Part shown: positions 45,542 through 57,629 of the stretch, one piece after another
Numbering within the stretch: position 1 is the first letter of the stretch
Layout: every line of letters starts with the position of its first letter
Assembly (NCBI RefSeq): GCF_032362555.1
Contig: NC_083507.1
Location: 8,745,001 to 8,809,000 of the forward strand
DNA length: 64,000 nt
Direction: 5' to 3'
Source of the DNA: Amyelois transitella
Taxonomy: Eukaryota; Arthropoda; Insecta; Lepidoptera; Pyralidae
Program-made: the position numbers and the translations under genes
Notes under the pieces: model-generated
What the model was told of the DNA's origin: nothing
Database searches by the model: none
What the model saw: the letters and a program-made list of their open reading frames with translations, nothing else

Positions 45542-46540
45542 ATGTGTGTCAGAATGGCGGGTGTACCTCACGGATTTTAATATCTGTTTTGGATTAAAAA
45601 CGTACCTGATGTGTACCTCAGTGTACCTATCCTAAAAATCTGTGTACCTTCTTCTATGTAAAGATTTTTAATAAAATAGGTACACCCGCGGTCCTGACGT
45701 CAGGACCGCGGGTGTACTTCTAGTTAGCTTATGTAGGTAAGTTAACTGTAATGTAGATTTGGTACCTCTTGTGTACCTGCAGAAACAAATATTAAATAAA
45801 TAAAAAATATTAAGGGTGCTGAGAAAATGTAAAAAAACATTTTTTTTCATGTTAAAATTTTCTTTTTCTTTTTTTTGTAACTGGCCAGTTATGATACATT
45901 CTGAACAAAACAGAAAAGTTGCACAATACAAATTATAATTAACATATATCAACAACAATATAGGTAAATGATCTAGTTCTAGTTCATTACTACAGTATAT
46001 ACTTTTATGTAGGTATCCTTCCGAGGCAAGCGATGGGAGTGTTATGACGATCTTCGTAATAATGTAAGAAAAAGCTAAATGTATGATTTCAGAATGTGAC
46101 CTTTATAGATTGAAATATTTTTTTGTAATATACATAAAATATATTTTGTGATTTAGGAATGTTACAATTCTGTACATAAATGTATAATCACATACAGACA
46201 GATACTAGAGTGATCCTATAAGAGTTCCTTTTTTTATTTTTATTTTTTTTTCATTTTCTCAGTACCCTTAATATTTTTTATTTATTTAATATTTGTTTCT
46301 GCAGGTACACAAGAGGTACTAAATCTACATATACAGTTAACTTACTTACATATGCTAACTAGAAGTACACCCGCGGTCCTGACGTCAGGACCGCGGGTGT
46401 ACCTATTTTATTAAAAATCTTTACATAGAAGGAGGTACACAGATTTTTAGGATAGGTACACTGAGGTACACATCAGGTAGGTTTTTAATCCAAAACAGAT
46501 ATTAAAATCCGTGAGGTACACCCGCCATTCTGACACACAT
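45542..46540. mobile_element. MITE with ~290-bp terminal inverted repeats and 8-bp target duplication
   Basis: The left arm (45542 to about 45835) and right arm (about 46248-46540) are near-perfect inverted copies starting ATGTGTGTCAGAATGG. The 8-bp direct repeat TGTCTATT flanks the element (45534-45541 and 46541-46548), which is a hAT-type footprint. There is no transposase. Each arm carries a 38-bp perfect palindrome (45680-45717 and 46365-46402) and several ggtacac motifs. The centre is AT-rich. Confidence 0.88.
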
Positions 46541-46548
46541 TGTCTATT

Positions 46549-47571
46549 GAGGGTGTGGTGAGGAATCAAATACCAATCGGGAAAAACCCATTTTTACATT
46601 GGGGTAGCTATATGGCTTTTTCTCGTTATGTATAACCGTATATTAATTATATGAAAACTAATTATATGATGCTCATCCATTTATTTATAAAATAATACTT
46701 CATTCCCTTGACTGTCTGTTATGGACGTACACGGTCCCAGTACGTAATTAAAAACATGGGCTGCCTTCAAGTGAGTGATTAAAATATTAAGGAAAAAGAT
46801 ATTATCTTTGCATGCAAGCAAAAAAAAAAGGTTTTCCAAAATTGACTGCCATTTTAAACCGGCTATCGAGATAAATAATCGATACCATCGAAAGGGTAAT
46901 TATTGCAATAAGTCAGGAGAGAGAATATGCATTAAAGCAAATTATGCAACACATTACTTATATCACATTTCGTTTATAGGGAAAACACACAGGCCTTATC
47001 TTCAGGAGTGGGGCAAACATGCCAGGTGTGTGGGACGTCGGAGCATCAAAAAGTTTCGAATTAAGCTCTCAGATCATTCAAATAACCGTAACCGTAGATG
47101 ACGGGAAAAATTAATAAGGTGAAAAAATACGAGATTCATATTTAGCAGTCTTTATTGACAGATCTTACAGTTAAAACAATTTCTTGCATGACTACTGCAA
47201 AGAACAATACTGAAATAATAAATATTGGACGCGATGAGGTATACTTAAAGCTAGCACCGTATATTATAATTCTTGAGGCGTAGAAAACAGACTTGGCAGT
47301 GTTTTGGTGTCAGGCAGGCTCTATTCTTGGAATCCAAAATTTTGCGTTTATATTTTAATTGATACCTACTGGCGAAAAGTAAGAGATTCCGGAGTCGAGT
47401 ATATCGAAAGTAATAAATTCGGATTAATAAGCCTCCGATCCTCGCCGTTAATGGTTAGGGCATAGCTATTATTGCTAAGTACGGTCCAGTAACGACAAAT
47501 ATCTTCAAAATTATCGCTGCCTTGCTTTAGAAAATCTTAGTTTATCTACGACTCTTCGATGTATTTTGGTC
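46549..47571. other. Spacer between the MITE and the lectin 3' end
   Basis: AT-rich with no supported gene. The lectin 3' UTR extends leftward from 47571. Short open frames here (for example 46775-47101) have no family resemblance and biased, AT-driven composition. Confidence 0.6.
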
Positions 47572-50500
47572 CTAAACCCGCAAGTTAGGGTTGGTGTATC
47601 GCACGTATTTCAATAGGGCATCGTTTTCTTCGCACACGAAGGGCTTCCTGTGGTGGCAGGCTACGTCGTGCCAGTGGACGCCGTCGTTGTAGAAGTTATT
47701 CAGTATCGCCACGCAGTGTTCCGCTGCGCCACCTTGGATCAGTTCCTGAAAGAAAGATAAGGTAAATATTTTGTAAAGTAAAAGTTGTTTTTGGATTGAA
47801 GTAGGTGCTAGATCTCAATAATTATTACAAAGTCGTAATAGACCTTACTCAAGTAGAAAAGAAAATCATGTTTTAGTGACATGTGTTCACTTATTTGTGA
47901 ATTCATACAGAATGATTTGAACCTCATTAAGTTCATGCGGATATTGCGGCCAGCTACCACGCGACATGCGACACGAACACCACCGCAAAGGGTTACGTTA
48001 ATCTACAATGTGTGTGTATATTTCGCGGTCGCGGCGGCGAAAGTGACGCGACTCAAACACCATTGCGACGCAGGCCGAATAAAGATGAGCTTTTGTTCAG
48101 GTGCGAGCTGTAGAAAGTCGGGCGCGCCGTGTGCATGCGGGTACGCCCTTCGGCGAATATTTCGCCAGCCTCTAAATATTCCGGGTCGCTTTCCTTTTCA
48201 TTACGCGACATCCGATGTATGGATGCACCGACGTTGACGAGTTTTACGATATTACCTAACCGTTCGCGGAATCGGCTTCATTGCGTCATGGTGTATGGCC
48301 GATTTCGTAATGCTCACATACGCTGCACCATTGTTCTGTCAAGTGCCAAAGATATTAAAAAGGGGGAGTGTCTCACCCGGTTGTCTGGTTGCGGCTTGCC
48401 GATGCCTCCGCCTTCCGACCAGTCGTTCTGCTGGCGGTTGGTGGTGGGCGCCAACTTCTGCAGCTCGGCGGTCCAAAACCATCCGTTGATCTCATTTGGT
48501 AGCAAGTCGGGACGATTGCATCCCTTGAAATCGCATAGACGACCTGATGTCCAGATGTATTTGACCTAAAATAAAAGAAAGATGATCATTGATAAAATTG
48601 AAGTGCGAGCTGAGCGGTAGTAAGTACGATCGTTTGTTAAATAAAAAACATACTAATCAATGCAATATGTAAAAAGCTTAGTGCAAAATTATCTTAAAAT
48701 GGCCTTTACATAATTAAGTCTTATCTTAATTGCTCGTTGTAGTGGATGACCGGCTTCGGTTAGGATACAATCTTAACGCTAATGTTCTTTGTTAAATAAA
48801 AAATGCAAGCCCATTAGCTGGCGAACAAGTGGAAACAATCTGTAGATTCCTATACAATAGCCATGAGATACCGTCAATTTGTCACAATTAGCTGAACAAG
48901 CCCTATGTTTTAAAAGGTCTTATATTTGCCTCATTATCATAACAATACGATGCCCATGTAATGGCCAATTTGACCGCAATCGTCTTGGCACAGCCAGTAC
49001 GGGAACGTACGACACCTGTGCCTTATGGAGAAGCCATAATGTGGCTAACAATAAGAGGAAAGTTTGATCGTGCGACGCTGATTCTCGCGTGGGCAGCGAT
49101 TAGCAATTTCTCTCCGTTATACTCGGATTATCATAAATAGAGATGATGATGTAAGGAGATTTGGAACAGCATTGTAAGATACTTATGAGATTATAAAAAT
49201 AACGTTAATAAGGATCGATAATATGGCTGTCTGTCTATAAGCACAAATATGTCAACATATATTTACGATATCATATTTATAATATCTACACCTTTACCTG
49301 CTGCTATATTAATTTAAAAATAAATCGGTCTTCTTATAAATCATTCCACAAAGGTGAAAGAAAGTAGTTTAAAGAAATAACAAAAGATAGAGCGTAATTA
49401 AAATAACATCGAAGACAACAGATGCAACTTTTTGCTGGAATTCACAAGCTTAGGCAATCCGATACAGCAGTAGCAAAACATCGCGTTCCTCAGGAAATAG
49501 TAGTGAAACTGTGGAAAATCATTAGGCATTCTATTCTGGCGTGGAGCACCAGACTGACGAATTTTAATCACATATCAGTTACAGCAATGCCAAAACAATA
49601 GCATTCGTAGTAGGTTACGAAAACAACCGTGTTAAGAATTTGACAAGGGTACCTATCGTTAAAAGAAAACGCTTTCTATTTCAACTAACTAGATTTTTTT
49701 GTTTTCACGTCATGGTCACGATGGTCCTGTATTGTTTGTGGAATTTTTTACTTTACTTAAGCATAGCCGGGTCAAGGCAGTGATGCGATTGACGCTTATT
49801 TGTAAATAGCCTTTAGTGCCTCTATGAACGATTACGAGGTCTAACACGCCGTGTAGAAGAATACCTAGCGGCTAGATGTATACTGCTTAGGTAAATATTT
49901 TGCTATTCATCAGTAGTGAATTATTGCTCACATGCTAAGTAATTAGGCATTCAAATAATATTGGAGATTGCATGTTTTAGGAACTTTAAATTGCAGTAGT
50001 CCAAAGACTTTACGAAAATTATGTCTTACGGTGTAAAGTGATCGATTATGTGATCGACTGACCTTTTTTGGCAAGACAAATAAGGAGACGGGCTATGAAT
50101 CTCATCAATATATTCCTCCCTTATCTGCGTTAACTAATGACTATTCCTTTGAATCTTTTTATCTTTGTAGAATTTTGGTAGATAATTTAAGTTTGAGTGC
50201 CGATTGGGTCCTCACCTTATCCTGAACTATTCTGGCCTTGACCCACTCATTTTCGTCGCTGGTCTCCAAAGACACCAGGTCCATGCAGCGCTGCCGGCAG
50301 TAGTTCCTCGCACTAAGCCAGTCCTCTTCCACACCTCGTAAAGCAGGATCTCGCCATGAGAAGAAGTAGCCTTTGTCTGAATGGAAAACATACCATGTTA
50401 ATTTTTAGATGCGTTAAATTTCTTTATAAGTAATCTCGTAAGTCGAAGTAAACTTCCTCCATTGACGGTATCAATAACAAAAGTTGGCATACGATGGTGA

Positions 50501-53500
50501 TATATGAGATTTTCTTTTTTATTTATGTATTTGCGACATTCTAAATAGTACTAGTTCGTAGTTACCAATTTTTATTAAACACTTAACTCTAGAAATGTAT
50601 TATTACGCGATGCCAACTACCTATGCAAATTCAATTAGCATTCTGTATTCAATTCACTGCTATTTCTGGGAATAGTGCAAAACTTGTAGATGGGTTTACA
50701 AGCTAAAAACCAAAGAGCGGGCCTAATTAATAAGATTTTTCTCAACTTTATTTAAATTCACTGTTATCAACACCTAGTACTTATTTGTCAGCTACGATAG
50801 TTCATGTATCTAAGAGCGGGCAGGTAAGTGAAATCAAAGCATGGGAATGAAATGAAAGCGATGAATAGCTTTCATGATTGTTATTGATAGAACCGTCAAT
50901 GAAATCGTAAAAACGTTGTTGTTGGGAAAACGGTAAATAGCTATTTATATGTTTAAGTTAGAGCAATATTAAACTGTGTATTCAATATTTTAATTATTCT
51001 CCTTCCTGAAAAATCTGGATCTTGGTAGAGTTTTTGTGCAACGTAACCAATTCTTATGAGTATATTACCAGTATGTATTATTACCAGTAATAAATAATAA
51101 AAAAAATTAATCGATACATATACAGGTGATGAATTTTCACGGATCGTCGTTATTTATAATTTGGTCGTAGTTCACATTATTTTATATAATTAGGATACTT
51201 AAATATACTTTAACAAAATGTACGTACGCCCGAACAGGGACTTGAACCCTGGACCCTTGGATTAAAAGTCCAATGCTCTACCGACTGAGCTATCCGGGCC
51301 GTATCGGAGCCGACCAAATTTTTATACTGTTACGATGAGGCAGAATGAATCGCTGTTAGTGAGTCATTCAAGTGAAAATAACTCGCACGGACAAAAAAGT
51401 CTTGAAAAAAAATCTTTTGTCAATTAACTACATTTGGTGTAGAAGTGTGAATAGGGTGATGCATGTTTTGGTAGATTAGACGTATTACTACGTTAAATTG
51501 ATTTAAAATGACTTTGCATATCGTTGTGAATAATCACTTTACAAGTTTCAATGTACTTACCGACTTACTTAATTATAAACTTAAATCCAGAAAAAACGGA
51601 AGTAGGTATTTTTATGTTTTTACATAGTTACAAGTACATCTGTGTTAGGTCGTCAATTAAGTAGGTATTAGTTCCACAAATTTACAAACTAAGGAATGTT
51701 GATTACGTAGGTACCCGATCTTATCAAAGCTATGTTAGGGAACGACCCATTTCCTCTCGGCACAGAACAGGTTAGAATCTTATCGCGAGAGAGACCGCGC
51801 CGATAAGCAAGTTTTTACACTTATTTACATAAATGACTTTATTTGACGTGATATTTGGCGGCAACGTTCACTCTGAGTCTAGTCTTAAGTTAGGAATCAA
51901 ACTTAAGACTAGACTCAGAGTGAACGAGCTTTTGTAATATGTGTTTGTTTTAAAATTGAGTAAGTAACTAGGTAGATTAGATATCGTCAAGTTGAAGCTT
52001 GGCCTTAATTCTTTATAATTTAAAACACACACATTGAATAAATTTTTATTATTAATATTTTAAAGAAAAATCCCATGCCTGTTGACGGTTGAAACTACTA
52101 CCTACGTAGGTACCGTTTTGAAAACCTTGACTTTATGACAATGCAATTTTCGTTTGTTGAATAAAATTGCGTTTAACCATTTAATGTCTGCAACATCTTT
52201 TGAAAATATAACAATAAAATTAAGGAAAATCGTTATTTTAAATAGTTTCTACAGATACGTATTTATTTTAGAGTTTAGTTGCTGGTGCTGAGTTTAAAGG
52301 GTTTAGGTAGAGTCGTATAAGTATTATCTAGAAATCTTAGCAAAACCAGCCTATTTGAACATGGCAAATCGTGCTTACATTTTTGTCTGACATTTTGGTA
52401 GTTTCTTGATTAATTAACTGACATATACCTACTAAGTAGTTGTCAAAAAATCAGTGGGTGTGTAATAGATTTGTAAATAACAAATGACATTCAGCTAAAT
52501 CCGTTGATAATTACCTACAGTTTTCAATCAACTTTGATTGACTAAATTTTGAGAAATTAAGTCAAGAACTCACTGTCAGCATATCTCTCATGGATGACTC
52601 TCTGCACGCATTGCGAAGGTACCGGGGGCTCCAGGATGCGTCCGTTGGGGAACTGCGCTTGCGCCGCTGCGACGCACGCTAACACCACCACTGTGTATAT
52701 ACTGTTCATCTGTAACAATATATTCACTTAAAATATAATATGATCAATTTGGTTTATTGTTAACTTTTGTACAGTTGTAGCATGTTCCTGAATATTTCAA
52801 CACTTAAAACAAGTACTTATAAGTTGTACCTAAGTGCTTTGCAAACAATAATTTCGATGTGATACAAACAATATACACACAAAGTTTCGTAAATTAAACC
52901 TCCCCTTATGCTAATGTAATTTAAAAGATAATGTTAAAGCTTATTTGAAAAGGCATCAGACATTTTTCTTTTATTTTTGCCAATTTTTGAATTTATGGCA
53001 CTGTCACAATGTTGCAGAAGGCTTTATTTAAAAACTTTATTGTGGTTTTCTTCCTTCGAGAATTAAAGAACCTGTTTTAAAAATTGTTAACATAATATAA
53101 CGTTCTCACTGCCGATCCTAAAAGGAAAATATTTCGCGAAAACTACCTACCAGCGCCATAGCGTCAACTGGCAGTTTGCCACACGAAAACAACACCGAAT
53201 CCTAAAGATTACTAAGAAGGTAGGTTTTGACTATTATAGAGAACCTAGCTTTTAGCGATTCCTTTGTATTATAGAGTCATTGCATAGTAAACCACTGCAA
53301 ATATAGATATATTTATACCTAGGTCACCTTATATTTTTGTAGTTAAAATAGTGCGTTGATTTTTAACCCGTATGGAGTGAGAACAAACTTATCGTTTAGG
53401 CACTGTACAAATTTACACTTGGGTAGTATGGAATGGTAGAGTTATTGTTTACAAATAAACTTTCCCTGGAATTATGTTTATGGGACCGGTTGAGGGCTTT

Positions 53501-54370
53501 AGAAAGCGACCTTGCCCTGGGCCGGGGTCATTCCTCTCACGACCTCCGTGACTGGATCCCGCTCTTTCCCTAGTTTGATGAAAAACTTATCATTTTTATG
53601 ATTATGCCGGTCGCCTTTGATATGGCTCTTGAAAGTATCCTTTTAGCATAAAAGTACTTAAGTTGCTTTTATAAAACTTAAGATCTTTCAGCCATTCTTT
53701 TAAATTTCCATTTTCACAATCAATAAGATTATTATTACACTGCTGGTCACATGCATCACCTTTTTGGCTGGCAGTTAAACAAAACAACTTTTACATCGAC
53801 ATTAAAATGTCTTTTAAATAACCATAGTAAACAAATATTAAAAATACATACATACTTAAAACACGCCTTTTTTCCGGAGGGGCAGGCAGAGTATTTGATA
53901 TTAAAAATGTAAAATTTAATAATTAGATTATTATAAAAAGTAAGGTCATCGAATTCCGACTTAACCGGTTATTAATATAAAGTAACGCGTTATGTCTAAA
54001 AGTTTAATAATAAAAAGCCGCTCAATAACGGTTTTCATGTAAATTATTGATTCGTGATAAAACTAGCTAAGCACTGGTTTCTTGTAAGTTTGGAATTTTC
54101 CACAATATGTTTAATTTAATTATTATATTACATTTAATAATTCGGTAAAAATGATTAGGTAGAAACCAAAACGAAACTAAAATTTGGTTTATAGTTTTCG
54201 GAAGCCAAAAAATACTTAAAAATATATTTTCTGAAAAGTAAGCTTATATATATATATATCGTAATAATTAGGTTGATATTAATTTTCAAGAATTTCTTCG
54301 ATGAGGTTGTATTAAAAGATATTGAACTTACCGTTCAGCGTGCTTGTTCTCTCTGATGCCGTCACAAACT
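47572..54370 (-). CDS. Secreted C-type lectin-domain protein, Clect27/Schlaff type
   Basis: A 5' non-coding exon (54332-54370) and four coding exons: 52574-52709, 50216-50376, 48377-48565, 47572-47745. They give 219 residues, all junctions in phase. The coding start is right at the acceptor (cag|ATG). A signal peptide (MNSIYTVVVLACVAAAQA) is followed by FPNGRILEPPVPSQC, then one lectin fold: GYFFSWRDP, WLSARNYCRQRCMDLVSLET, IWTSGRLCDF, NGWFWTAEL, HCVAILNNFYNDGVHWHDVAC, PFVCEE. No EPN or QPD calcium-sugar motif at the usual place (PQPDNR is nearby but offset), so sugar binding is uncertain. The WRDP and RILEPPVP features fit the insect Clect27/Schlaff family, which acts in the cuticle. The symbol is left blank because orthology was judged from memory. 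Confidence 0.85.
48566..50215 (-). other. Lectin intron between coding exons 2 and 3
   Basis: 1.65 kb, AT-rich. I see no repeat family or RNA gene in it. Confidence 0.6.
51227..51299 (-). tRNA. tRNA-Lys (anticodon TTT)
   Basis: On the minus strand a full cloverleaf: acceptor GCCCGGA pairs with TTCGGGC (one G-T pair), D arm with TAGCTCAGTCGG, anticodon loop ACTTTTAAT with anticodon TTT, T arm with GGGTTCAAGTCCC, and discriminator G. There is no intron and CCA is not encoded. Box A (TAGCTCAGTCGG) and box B (GGTTCAAGTCC) are intact. The tRNA lies in a lectin intron on the same strand, and a T run follows downstream. Confidence 0.96.
51865..51926. repeat. 27-bp perfect inverted repeat with an 8-nt loop
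   Basis: Arms 51865-51891 and 51900-51926, exact complements; the loop is aggaatca. It lies in the same lectin intron as the tRNA and would form a 62-nt hairpin in RNA. Confidence 0.9.
52710..54331 (-). other. First intron of the lectin gene
   Basis: 1.6 kb, AT-rich, between the non-coding exon and the signal-peptide exon. It contains a short family C fragment (53850-53895, ttttccggaggggcaggcag) and a TA run (54246-54260). Nothing else is recognised. Confidence 0.65.
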
Positions 54371-54400
54371 GATGCGCGTACGCGCTGCGACCGTTTTATA
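54368..54400 (-). promoter_or_regulatory. TATA box and arthropod initiator of the lectin gene
   Basis: TATAAAA (54394-54400) and TCAGT (54368-54372, start A at 54370) lie 30 bp apart. A 39-nt leader exon and a good donor (aacg|gtaagt) at 54331 follow. Spacing and motifs match insect core promoters. Confidence 0.8.
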
Positions 54401-54419
54401 TGGAGGAAACAAGCCCCTA

Positions 54420-57400
54420 TTATAGATAGCCTACAGCACCCTTGCGGGGTAGCTCCTAGGTTTTACAAATATATCTACCAGGAAATTATAGCAGAAACTA
54501 CTCATTGACAAAACTATGTTTTCAATATTATTGAAAACATAAGATAATATGATTATAAGTAGTTCGTTTCTTGAACTTTGCGTTGAAATAACGACACCCA
54601 CGTCCGGGTTTATCTTATCTACGCTGAAAACTAAACAGAAAGTCACAAAATCTGTATTTCGGCTATACTTTCTCTTGTTATTAAATAAAAACCTTAATTA
54701 TTATTAAATATATTCAATAGGTCCCTAAAGTCTTTTCGAATCCGACTATCTCGTAAAGGGATAAAATTTTCGAAGTCGTGATTAGTTTGTGTAAGTAAGT
54801 ATGTAGTCTTTTTAAATAAAGCAGCCAAAACACTTAGTTACCAAATAAGAAGGAAATAAACACACAGAGCACTATTGAGACAGACGTAAGTAAGTAAATT
54901 AAATTTGAAGAATTTTCAACAAGTAGAAATTATCTTTATGTCGTGTGTGTGGTACTTTAGAATAGGACCACTCCTTATTTGTATTCGGCTTTTCTATGGC
55001 GTGTAAGGTAAAAAGACTTTTCGCATAGCAACAAGCATAATCCCCGCTGCGATATGTTCTCGTGTAACCAGGGTCGCCTTCAGAAAAATCAGAGTCGCGG
55101 AAAAGATCAGACAAATCGAATCGCTTTGTGACTGAACCATAACTGGAGTGTGGTCGTGATGAACCCCGTGCCCCATTTGTAAGACTTTATCGGGAGGATG
55201 ATATCCAGTAGGATGATAAATATGGTGAAATTGTCTAATGCTCCTCGTTTTAATTCCGATTTTCTTTCCCGAGTCGACCATTATTACTTATTATAGTAAT
55301 TTTCTTGTTGTAAGCTAAAAGGCAAGACAGTAACTGGCAGTTACGTTTTTACAGATTTCTCAGAATTTATGTTATAACTGAAAAGGTCAAGAATTCGCTT
55401 ATTTATAGCTTACAGAGATTAAAAGTGACAGGTTGCTAGCCCATCGCCTACAAGAGGAATCCTAAGTTTTTAAGCCTATCCCTTAGTCGTTAAAATGCGT
55501 ACCTAACAGTGATTTTTATAACATATGCATTCTTAAATAGACCATGTACTTACGCCATGGACCCTGGATCCCTAACGATAGCGGCCAAAAATGCAACGGG
55601 TAACAAACATACCCGAAAATTAAACAATTTGTCAGTGTAAATAAAATAAATGTTCTGGTCAGTTTGTCATATTTATGAGATGCGACCTCTTTACGACGAA
55701 ATTTCTCTCGTATGTGTCGCGTGGTATTTGCCGTGTGTTTTACGTCATGTCCGTCCGTACGTAGGTACCTACTAAAGCGTAAAATCAAAATTTAGTAGTA
55801 AGTACATTACATACCGATGACACATTAGTCTATCTCATTATCCGTGCATAAACAAATATTAAATAAAGATTAATATTTACTAAACTAATGACGATGAGAG
55901 CCGACCAAAAATAAAACGGAATAGGGCTAGGCCAAGGGTTAGGCTATGCAAAGAGAATCTTAATGGCTTCCAAGATTACAGACTTAGAAAATCAACTTAA
56001 AATTATTGTTACTAAGGCGGATAAGATCTGAAGATTTAAATGTAAATAAAGTTAATAATTAAGTACATATTGACCTATTGATACGTTCAAATATTAGTCA
56101 TGTTAATCGATGAGCAGGAATAAATATTTATTGATAAGTAGGTATAATTAATCCAATGATTTGCAAATTTAACCTTGAAAAGACTAAGGTCTTCTGCAAT
56201 TGTTTTGAAGTACAAACAGGTACTGTAGTTTCGATGTAAGCTAAACCCAAATGAGGTCAAAGAACATTTATATTTTTTTAATGCCTAACATATCACTAAC
56301 TACACTTTAACAAAGTAGGTACATAATTCAATGCGTCTTCTCTCATATGATATTTCATGTCGTACTCGTACCTAATAACCAACCCAATAAAGATCGCAGG
56401 ACGCTGAGGCGAAGATTTCCTACTGCCACCGTGTATACCTAAATATATTTTTTAATTACATTTATATAATTTTGACAACCAGCCGTCGCTCTAATGAAAA
56501 CGACGAGGGGTAAAAAGTCATGTAATCCTGCACATTTATGAAACTGGATGTGTTTCTCTTGTATGGTTGCTAAGGCAAGAGAGATCATGGTCACAAGTGG
56601 CTCAGGCTCTTTTCCAGAGAGGCGAGGACACAACAAGGACTAACGCCAGGGTTTTAGATGCATTAGAATTATGTAGCAATAACTATGGTCGCCACGGTAC
56701 ATGTATTATGTAGGTATGGCAAAATTACGACGGTACTTAGTGAAATTATATCATAATCATAAAAGCTTCATTTTATTTGGTGAAAATGACCTACGTGCCT
56801 AAACGTAATCGTTACCGCGGTGATGTAATTTATTCGAGATTTTTTTGTTTAAGCTCTCGACTGGTTTTGCCGTACCTACCGACGTTAAACATACATAATG
56901 CTGTACAAATATGAACATAATAATTGGCCGAAACATAAATATACAGCGTATGCCGGTTTTTAATGCAAATCTTTTATAATCTTATACGCTCTATTTATTA
57001 TTTTAAATGTCTTAGCCTTAGTTATATGCATTTGATACTGCGGTGTTATTTATTTACAAATTTTATTATCTCCTATAAAATGTCTGATGGTGTATTCGAA
57101 TGAATTCACATTTGATATTTTAGTTGCAATGTTTCTATACATTCAATATGTATTGTCAGTCTGACATTGTTCATTAAGATAAGTGACAAAATTCCCTTCT
57201 AACTAAAAACATAAGCGCGAATAGGTTCAATTAACATTATCACTCTTTTTAGTAGAAGGTTAAAGTAGTAAAGAGTTTAGAGTTTATCAATGAGTGTAAA
57301 ATTTGGCATCTATCTCTTTCATTTCAATTAAAATTTTGCAACTGTCTTTTTCTATTATTACAAGAGATTTGAATCGGTACATATCGAAAAATTGTTATCG

Positions 57401-57629
57401 ACTTTATTCATTGAGTGTACACTGTGGCATGCCTTTGGCGTCGTCGTTAGAACACAACGTTCCATTGAATTCGACACTTCATAAGTACTACCAACTTTAT
57501 TTTCATTCATGTGTCAATGTCAAACTTTGACTATTATTATATGAATGAAAATAGCAATACTGACGTAAAATTTCACAATAACATCAGATTAGTGATTACA
57601 AATTATTTTACTTTATTGATAAAACAGCC
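54420..57629. other. Spacer between the lectin and SPRYD7
   Basis: 3.2 kb, AT-rich. It contains family A fragments near 54945-54985 and 55427-55500 (gacaggttgctagcccatcg) and an unnamed repeat-like piece at 56470-56650. Short frames such as 54994-55281 show no family resemblance. The SPRYD7 promoter should be just before 57630, but no TATA stands out. Confidence 0.6.

Noticed and set aside
51227-51299. tRNA-derived SINE instead of a real tRNA
   Set aside because: All stems pair, both promoter boxes are intact, and no SINE body or tail is attached.
54899-55281. Overlapping 71- and 95-codon minus-strand frames as a small gene
   Set aside because: No recognisable motif, no promoter or splice support, and a SINE fragment overlaps the area.
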